Part shown: piece by piece, positions 58,064 to 64,000 of the stretch
How positions within the stretch are numbered: the stretch's first letter is position 1
Layout of the letters: every line of letters starts with the position of its first letter
Assembly (NCBI GenBank): GCA_965262305.1
Contig: CBDHEY010000004.1
Span: 62,001-126,000, forward strand
Length of the DNA: 64,000 nucleotides
Source of the DNA: CBDHEY01 sp965262305
GTDB lineage: Bacteria > Pseudomonadota > Gammaproteobacteria > Pseudomonadales > Cellvibrionaceae
Direction: 5' to 3'
Position numbers and translations under genes: made by a program
Notes under the pieces: model-generated
Databases searched by the model: none
What the model was told of the DNA's origin: nothing
What the model saw: only the letters and a program-made list of their open reading frames with translations

Positions 58064-59431
58064 ATGACAAAAGCACTCATTATTGATGACGAGCCGGATA
58101 TTCGCGAACTACTTTCTATTACACTTGGAAGAATGGGGATCGATGTAGACGCTGCAGAAAACATTTCACAGGCAAAAAGCTTATTGTCTGAAGATGAATA
58201 CAATATTTGTTTAACAGACATGAAACTTCCAGATGGCAACGGCATTGACTTTGTCGAACACGTACAAAAGTCAAACCCCCAACTACCTATCGCAGTAATT
58301 ACTGCGCACGGTAATATGGACACAGCTATACAAGCAATGAAAGCCGGAGCTTTTGATTTTGTAAACAAACCCATTGATCTCACGTCACTAAGAACACTGG
58401 TTAACTCCGCAATTAATTCAAGTAAGCTCAGCGAAAAAAATGCTGAAGAGATAGGAATCATTGGCGAATCTCCAGCGATTTTACAACTAAAAAAATCAAT
58501 TAAAAAACTTGCTCGTTCACAGGCCCCTGTGTACATCAGTGGACAATCTGGTACAGGAAAAGAATTAGTCGCTCGCTCAATTCATTCACTAGGACCGAGA
58601 AATAGCTCTGCTTTTGTCCCAGTTAACTGCGGTGCGATACCCAAGGATTTGGTGGAAAGCGAATTTTTTGGCCACAAAAAAGGTTCATTTACAGGCGCAG
58701 CGCAAGATAAGCTAGGTTTATTTCAAGCCGCTGAGGGCGGAACCCTGTTTCTCGATGAGGTTGCAGATCTTCCTCTCGATATGCAAGTTAAACTACTACG
58801 GGCGATTCAAGAAAAAGCTGTACGCCCTGTAGGTGGTCAAAGTGAAATAGCCACAGACGTTAGAATTCTCTGTGCGACTCATAAAAACCTTCAAGACCTG
58901 GTAAACCAAGGAGATTTTCGCCAAGATTTGTTTTTCAGGTTAAACGTCATACAGCTTGATGTTCCCAATTTAAAAGATCGCGACACAGATATTCCCCTCC
59001 TAGTAAACCATTTTCTCAGAAAATTTGACGATGAAATTGGAGACTCAGAGACGAAAATTGCCAGTAAAGCGATGGAAGCCCTGAAACGCCACTCCTTCCC
59101 AGGAAACATCCGAGAATTAGAAAATATTTTGGAACGTGCTTTTACACTATGTGATAACAACACAATTGAGTTAGACGATCTACTTCTAAATAAATCCATC
59201 GAAGAAGTGCCAACCAAATCAAGTCGTGGCGGCCATTATCAAAAAAGCCTCACTTTTCCATCGATTGACGAATATCTTGCCGAGGTCGAGCGAGAAATTA
59301 TTACTGATGCGTTAGAACATGTTCGTTGGAATAAAACCATGGCTGCAAAAAAGCTAGGAATCAGCTTCCGCTCGTTTCGCTATCGATTGAGTAAATTGGG
59401 ATTGGCTGACGATTCTGATCTTGAAAGTTAA
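58064..59431 (+). CDS. pilR: Sigma-54-dependent response regulator PilR
   Basis: 455 residues. Receiver with Asp52 (LTDMKLPDG), AAA+ domain with ISGQSGTGKELVARSIH and the sigma-54 contact loop GSFTGA (Ser for Ala in GAFTGA, a common variant), and a Fis-type HTH (NKTMAAKKLGISFRSFRYRLSKLG). It activates pilin transcription with RpoN. Operon with pilS. Confidence 0.95.
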   Translation: MTKALIIDDEPDIRELLSITLGRMGIDVDAAENISQAKSLLSEDEYNICLTDMKLPDGNGIDFVEHVQKSNPQLPIAVITAHGNMDTAIQAMKAGAFDFVNKPIDLTSLRTLVNSAINSSKLSEKNAEEIGIIGESPAILQLKKSIKKLARSQAPVYISGQSGTGKELVARSIHSLGPRNSSAFVPVNCGAIPKDLVESEFFGHKKGSFTGAAQDKLGLFQAAEGGTLFLDEVADLPLDMQVKLLRAIQEKAVRPVGGQSEIATDVRILCATHKNLQDLVNQGDFRQDLFFRLNVIQLDVPNLKDRDTDIPLLVNHFLRKFDDEIGDSETKIASKAMEALKRHSFPGNIRELENILERAFTLCDNNTIELDDLLLNKSIEEVPTKSSRGGHYQKSLTFPSIDEYLAEVEREIITDALEHVRWNKTMAAKKLGISFRSFRYRLSKLGLADDSDLES

Positions 59432-59578
59432 GCCTTAAAAAGATAATAACTGCCATATAAATTAATTAAGGCGTCAATTTCTCACAAAAATTAGAGAAAA
59501 TACCCCTCTACATTTTGGCACCAAATTCTCCATAATTCACTTGTTTGAAACAGTTATCTACTCGTTATGGAGAACACG

Positions 59579-60148
59579 ATGAAATATCAAAAATATGGAA
59601 AATTACCACAAATTGGTTTTACGCTTTTCGATGCACTAATAACACTAGCAATCATCAGTATTCTACTTTCTTTGGGAATACCCGCCTTCTCAGATTTTCT
59701 AGCCAAGGCTGAATCACGCCATGTATCTCATACAACGCATCGAATGCTTGCCGCGGCAAGAGAAAGCGCTATGGATTTGGAACGCAAAATAAAATTTTGC
59801 GGAATTGATAAAACCTTAGAATGCACAAACGAAGGCTTTTCTCAACTCGCTATTTTTGTAGACTATAACAAAGATTCAATCTTAGACGACAACGACACAT
59901 TAATTCTAGTTAGAGATTTAAGTTATTCTGGCAATTCTAAATTGAGTGCATCACTAGGAAAAAAATATATTCAATTCAAAGAAGACGGCAGCGCTTCCCA
60001 AGCTGGAAGCATCATCTATTGTCACCCATCTTATGTTCACTTTTCATCTCGAATTACAGTCAGCATGCCAGGTAGATCATATATCGCTAGGGATTTAAAT
60101 GGTGATGGGATCGTAGAATTAACATCGGGTAAACCGATTAGTTGTTAG
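59579..60148 (+). CDS. Type IV minor pilin / pseudopilin, FimT/GspH type
   Basis: 189 residues from ATG 59579, which has GGAGA five bases upstream; an earlier ATG at 59567 overlaps that site. The class III prepilin signal is QIG-FTLFDALITLAIISILLS: cleavage after Gly leaves Phe at +1, but +5 is Asp and not the usual Glu. The body has the FimT/GspH pattern (SFSQLAIFVDYNKD-like FSQLAIFVDYNKDS, CxxD loops) and DLNGDGIVEL near the end. Probably a priming minor pilin. It lies downstream of pilR, as fimT does in Pseudomonas. Confidence 0.82.
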   Translation: MKYQKYGKLPQIGFTLFDALITLAIISILLSLGIPAFSDFLAKAESRHVSHTTHRMLAAARESAMDLERKIKFCGIDKTLECTNEGFSQLAIFVDYNKDSILDDNDTLILVRDLSYSGNSKLSASLGKKYIQFKEDGSASQAGSIIYCHPSYVHFSSRITVSMPGRSYIARDLNGDGIVELTSGKPISC

Positions 60149-60156
60149 CTAATCGG
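60134..60156. terminator. Hairpin between convergent fimT-like and pilE genes
   Basis: CCGATTAG / CTAATCGG perfect 8-bp arms around TTGTTAG, the fimT-like stop codon lying in the loop. No long T-run on either strand, so efficiency is uncertain; the position between convergent ends suggests bidirectional use. Confidence 0.45.
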
Positions 60157-60163
60157 TAAAAAA

Positions 60164-60598
60164 TTACCAACATGTATCAGTAGTATCGTTACCAGCAGTT
60201 TTAGCATCGAAAGAAGATTTAATGCCCAAGCTATTTATTTCCAGACGTTGGCAATTAGAATCCCCATCTTGTGCACCCTGCACTGTTGCAATTAACGTAA
60301 AGCAGGTGTTCTCGCCACATGGTTGGTCGGTAGATGATAGCGCGTAATATCTTTCAGTCGACTGACCTCCTCCTATCGGGTCCATACCAGCGCCAGAAGC
60401 ATTAACAATATACTGAGAATTTTGCATAAACCATCGCTCTTGCAAAGAAGCAGCGTTTAACAGCGCTTCTTTGCCATCAGCACGCCGACTTTTTTGTACC
60501 TGAGCCTGATAGCTCGGATAAGCTATCGCCCCCAAGATGGCAACAATCGCAACCACGATCATTAGTTCAATTAATGTAAAACCTCTTAAACTTTTCAA
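60164..60598 (-). CDS. pilE: Type IV pilin PilE-like minor pilin
   Basis: 144 residues. Prepilin signal LRG-FTLIELMIVVAIVAILGAIAYPSYQ with canonical Glu5, followed by the PilE/ComP-type stretch RRADGKEALLNAASLQERWF and a C-terminal disulphide loop region (CGENTCF, CW). It lies 22 bases downstream of pilY1 on the same strand, the order pilY1-pilE found in many gammaproteobacteria. Confidence 0.93.
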   Translation of the reverse strand: MKSLRGFTLIELMIVVAIVAILGAIAYPSYQAQVQKSRRADGKEALLNAASLQERWFMQNSQYIVNASGAGMDPIGGGQSTERYYALSSTDQPCGENTCFTLIATVQGAQDGDSNCQRLEINSLGIKSSFDAKTAGNDTTDTCW

Positions 60599-60620
60599 TT
60601 TGCTTCAACCTTAATTACAT

Positions 60621-63600
60621 TTAAAAAGTCACTGGAATTTCAAGCCAAGTCTGTCTGCCGGTTTCAGTAGACGAAGTATTTAATGGAGTCACCTGTAATT
60701 CACCAGTAGAACTCTGGGTAATAGTCTTGTCACCAACAACTTGTGGTTTTGAAGGTAACCCTGGACCCAAATCTACACCCTGCCTAACTTGCTGCACTGA
60801 AGTGCCGTTAACTGTGGTTGTGTTACTAAATAACCCCAGAGCACCAGAAGGCACAGGCACACCAGCAAGAAGCGAAGGAGCATACAAATAACCCTCACCA
60901 ATATCACATTTAGTGCCTGGTACATCATAGGTTGTGTACAATATCGACTCTCTAAAAATTGCTGACTCGGTTGTATTGCGCTCTCCTAACCGGGGGATCT
61001 GATGTTTCCAACCTGGGTCATCTTTCAATTGAGCAACAAGTTCCGCAAAGGTTTCTTCTTCATCTGAGTCTCCATCAGCATCGGGAAAAGTATTGGTAGT
61101 TTGAGGAGCAAAGTTGTCTTCACTATCTACAAGTTGAGTCAAATCTCTTAGCGTCCCATCTTCAAAGACTGCAACTCCAGATGTATCAATAAGATCGGAA
61201 AAACTCGGATTCGCCTCTCCATCCAGTGGTTCTTTGACACCAAAGTAATAGTTCTGTAAATCTTCAGTAGAATTATCATCCTCCGCAAAGAACCTACCTG
61301 TACCAGCATAAATCCACTCGCGTCCGTCGTTATCTTGAAATATGGTTGGTGCAGCACTTATTGGTAATTCAGCGTCTATAAAAATATTGTCCGTTATGTT
61401 TAGTCCACCTTCAAAACTTATAGATGCACGCATTAACTTACCTTCCGGAGCTGCCACCGTCCCTTCTACAGTACCAAAATACAATGCATCATCAGTGAAA
61501 TCATTATCCCAATCAGCAGCAATGTATCCACCCACAAACCCATCTGGATCAAAACTTACATTAAAATCTTGTGCAAAACCTCCTGACTCGGAAGATTGAA
61601 GAGTCTTACTTTTTAAATCGAAAATAAAATAGTGAGGCTCTTGAAAGCTCACTGCAGACTCAAGAGCTATTCGTTGCTCAGTTTGACTATTACCAAAAGG
61701 GCCAGAACCGAAAACCAAATACCAATCATTTTGACTTGGAGATTCAAATGTGCCGTCGCTTTGGTTACGAGCTCTTCTTTTTACGAGTGCGGGCCTCGAA
61801 GTTGTAAACCCCAACTGGACATCAGTAATCTCAGCGATTAATTTGGGCGGATTATCAGGATTAGTAACATCAATAATAATGTAAGCAGAGTGCATTGTTT
61901 TATCATTACTTGGATCACCATCATTATCATGATCCACGTTTATATCGCCACCACCAAAACGCATACCAGCAACAATTATCGTGCCCCAGCCACCAGGATA
62001 ATCTGGATCAGCGCTATCAAAAATATTTACATCAAAAGCTTGTACTTCTCCATCTACATAATACACATGAGGATAACTAGGTTCAGTCAACCAACGTAAA
62101 TGGGGCAACAAATTATAAGGGACGTAAGCCCACATTTCCGCACCAAGCTCATGATCCGCTGGATCAAATTCAATACCATTGGTTAAATCCACTTTACCGG
62201 CGTTAAAAGCGTGCAGCATTCCATCATTACCGCCTACATATACCATCTGCCTACGTTTATTGTCACCACGAGCATAATGGTTTACAAAATTACCGTAAGT
62301 CTCATCACCATAAATCAGATCATAGTTGTCATTGGGTGCACCAACAACTACAGGTGAGGAGTGAACAATATCACCCAGCAAGAAACGCTCACCATCTACC
62401 GTTCTCGACCTAAAACCTTCGATATTCTCATAGCCACGAATAAAATTAATAATATCTTGAGTATCAGCCTCTACCGCAGTTGGACCTAACCCGAAATATC
62501 CATAGTCAGATGGATCAATTCCATCTGCAACTTGAAACGGAACCTCAATTTCATCCACCCCACCATTTCCCAGAATCAAGCCATCAAAATCAGCATTATC
62601 ATCAGCACGATCAAATGCAGTAAAAATATAACGACCGTTTTCAGCTGCGCTTGAGTATACTCGATTGGTTTGAATATTTTCTTCGGGAATAGAACCAATG
62701 ACATCACTCGCATTCCAGATGGGCTTGAACTCTTCATCTGTCAATGAATTGTTATCAGGCGTTAAATCATTGGATTCATCTTTTTCGCCATCAACGTTAA
62801 CTCCGAACCGACGGAATTTTGTTTCTCCATCTTCTTCATCAAAAAAGATTTCAATGACAGAATCATCATTAGCAAGACTGTTTTTGCTAGTAGGCCCATC
62901 ATCTTCTCTTAATTGACCAAGCTCATCGATATATATTCCATGGACGAGACCAACCCACTCTATAGCATCACCAGAGGTCGCGCTTACAACCTCTGGGGAA
63001 TATAGTGCTTGATAAATTGCTCCCTCACCGCTTCCGGTGTTTGCTACAACTGCCGCAGCAGAACCGGCACCTACATTTGCTTGTATTTGTGAGAACGCGT
63101 TATCAATTCCGTCTCTTAAGTCTGAGGGTAAGCTTGCCAATGTATAACCATCAGGAGAACCATCATTATTTATGTCTGCTTCAGTTCCCCCAGAATCAAG
63201 ATTATCAATTAAACCATTTCGATTACGGTCTTCGAACCCACCATACTTTCCGGCCAACCAAAACTGATTCGTACTACCAAGTAAAACCTGACTACGAGGT
63301 TTGTATTCTTGAGTATCAACAGCGAAGGTTCTGATGGTTTGAAAACCATCTACATCTGGACGAACATCATTAACATTTGCCCAATAAGCCATGCCCGCAA
63401 CCCAATACCCGTTTCGTCTGCCAGTGACTCCTAATCCATCTTGCCTCAAAGGGACAAACCTTTCGCCTAGATTTCCAATACCCTCTAATGCACCTACAGT
63501 GTTGGTCGATACTAACGCATTTAAAGGGTCACTATCTGCATCTGCAAATGAAACACCATTTATCGAGGTAATTGCTGGAACAAATTTGCCATCATTTAAC

Positions 63601-64000
63601 ACAGCTGGAACCCCAGGAACAGATCCATCTTGGTGAGCAAATATATCACCGACAGATATAGTGTAGTTTTCCTGACAAGCACCACCTAATTCCGGCGGAA
63701 TTGGATCGATCCAACCATCTTCATGACTATTATCTATAATTGGAAAATTATCATATTGAGCCAGATTGTAAGCCTGATCATATCCATGGTTTGTTTCTGG
63801 ACCAATTCCCATAAAATATCTTAGACTTTGATAAAACATCTCACTTACAGGATCGAGACTTTTATAAAACCGATTCAATGCAAAATTGTTTATATAATTT
63901 ATGACTCCAGAGTTATTCACTCCTGTTTCGCTTCCAGCTTCATCATCTGGATCGTATACCATCTGACCAAAAGAATTAAACTCGGCATTTTCATTTTCTA
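60621..64000 (-). CDS. pilY1: PilY1 pilus tip adhesin / assembly factor (N-terminus outside window)
   Basis: At least 1125 residues; the frame runs past the window edge, so the N-terminal von Willebrand-like part is missing. The C-terminal beta-propeller domain is present (ETYGNFVNHYARGDNKRRQ, VYVGGNDGMLHAFNAG, AYVPYNLLPHLRWL, MHSAYIIIDVTNPDNPPKL). Several Asp/Asn-rich loops (DINNDGSPDGY, DHDNDGDPSND) resemble the Ca-binding loop that controls pilus retraction. It is a surface adhesin at the pilus tip and cotranscribed with pilE. Confidence 0.93.
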   Translation of the reverse strand, partial: ENENAEFNSFGQMVYDPDDEAGSETGVNNSGVINYINNFALNRFYKSLDPVSEMFYQSLRYFMGIGPETNHGYDQAYNLAQYDNFPIIDNSHEDGWIDPIPPELGGACQENYTISVGDIFAHQDGSVPGVPAVLNDGKFVPAITSINGVSFADADSDPLNALVSTNTVGALEGIGNLGERFVPLRQDGLGVTGRRNGYWVAGMAYWANVNDVRPDVDGFQTIRTFAVDTQEYKPRSQVLLGSTNQFWLAGKYGGFEDRNRNGLIDNLDSGGTEADINNDGSPDGYTLASLPSDLRDGIDNAFSQIQANVGAGSAAAVVANTGSGEGAIYQALYSPEVVSATSGDAIEWVGLVHGIYIDELGQLREDDGPTSKNSLANDDSVIEIFFDEEDGETKFRRFGVNVDGEKDESNDLTPDNNSLTDEEFKPIWNASDVIGSIPEENIQTNRVYSSAAENGRYIFTAFDRADDNADFDGLILGNGGVDEIEVPFQVADGIDPSDYGYFGLGPTAVEADTQDIINFIRGYENIEGFRSRTVDGERFLLGDIVHSSPVVVGAPNDNYDLIYGDETYGNFVNHYARGDNKRRQMVYVGGNDGMLHAFNAGKVDLTNGIEFDPADHELGAEMWAYVPYNLLPHLRWLTEPSYPHVYYVDGEVQAFDVNIFDSADPDYPGGWGTIIVAGMRFGGGDINVDHDNDGDPSNDKTMHSAYIIIDVTNPDNPPKLIAEITDVQLGFTTSRPALVKRRARNQSDGTFESPSQNDWYLVFGSGPFGNSQTEQRIALESAVSFQEPHYFIFDLKSKTLQSSESGGFAQDFNVSFDPDGFVGGYIAADWDNDFTDDALYFGTVEGTVAAPEGKLMRASISFEGGLNITDNIFIDAELPISAAPTIFQDNDGREWIYAGTGRFFAEDDNSTEDLQNYYFGVKEPLDGEANPSFSDLIDTSGVAVFEDGTLRDLTQLVDSEDNFAPQTTNTFPDADGDSDEEETFAELVAQLKDDPGWKHQIPRLGERNTTESAIFRESILYTTYDVPGTKCDIGEGYLYAPSLLAGVPVPSGALGLFSNTTTVNGTSVQQVRQGVDLGPGLPSKPQVVGDKTITQSSTGELQVTPLNTSSTETGRQTWLEIPVTF

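Noticed and set aside
59516..59531. Sigma-54 promoter in front of the fimT-like gene
   Set aside because: TGGCAC fits the -24 element, but the -12 position reads TCTCC and not TTGCA, so support is too weak despite the neighbouring pilR.

Overview
The window looks like chromosome of a low-GC (about 40% by eye) Gram-negative gammaproteobacterium, probably marine or aquatic. The basis is gene content and order: dnaE-accA, ilvI-ilvH-ilvC-pssA, a bamD // rluD-pgeF-clpB block, pilS-pilR beside fimT/pilE/pilY1, an outer membrane lipid-asymmetry lipoprotein (MlaA), and a 16S-Ile-Ala-23S-5S rRNA operon. A Kangiella/Pleionea-like or other Oceanospirillales-like host is possible, but I cannot place it without an rRNA search. 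I see no insertion sequence, prophage, integrase or CRISPR array.

Layout. 1-914: 3' part of an RNase II/R family exoribonuclease. 939-6718 (minus): a compact six-gene signalling cluster of response regulator/PP2C phosphatase, STAS antagonist, lipoprotein, FHA protein, CHASE2-type Ser/Thr kinase and second FHA protein. It is followed by a PilZ protein, mlaA-hrpA and an FMN reductase. 13101-15410: a secreted phytase/esterase-like protein behind a probable Pho box. 15605-20380: a KefB-type antiporter, then a minus-strand SIS isomerase / aldo-keto reductase / alpha-beta hydrolase operon. 20994-26776: accA, dnaE and an acyltransferase. 27050-36150: an accessory region with a YbaN-type protein, a membrane protein, a PhoX-like phosphatase (Pho box and a 21-bp tandem repeat upstream), a di-haem lipoprotein, a secreted protein with a sorting-like C-terminus, a GT-C glycosyltransferase fused to PA14, and a second acyltransferase.

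36151-42770 holds the rRNA operon on the minus strand and, just beyond its 3' end, a densely folded element with GGA-bearing hairpin loops that I read as a candidate CsrB/RsmZ-type small RNA. 42775-47049: pssA and the branched-chain amino acid genes. 47583-48013: a frameshifted DUF4124 gene. 48067-56381: clpB, pgeF, rluD, bamD, a diguanylate cyclase and nadE. 56472-64000: type IV pilus regulation and minor pilins (pilS, pilR, fimT-like, pilE, pilY1, the last cut by the window edge).

Themes. Signalling and surface attachment are heavily represented: the kinase/FHA/PP2C/STAS module, PilZ, a GGDEF enzyme with an intact I-site, PilSR and pilins, and a possible Csr-type sponge RNA. Phosphate scavenging is the second theme, with two secreted phosphoesterase-like proteins that each have direct-repeat Pho boxes at the 11-bp PhoB period. 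All functional names rest on motif recognition from the translated sequence; no database search was run.
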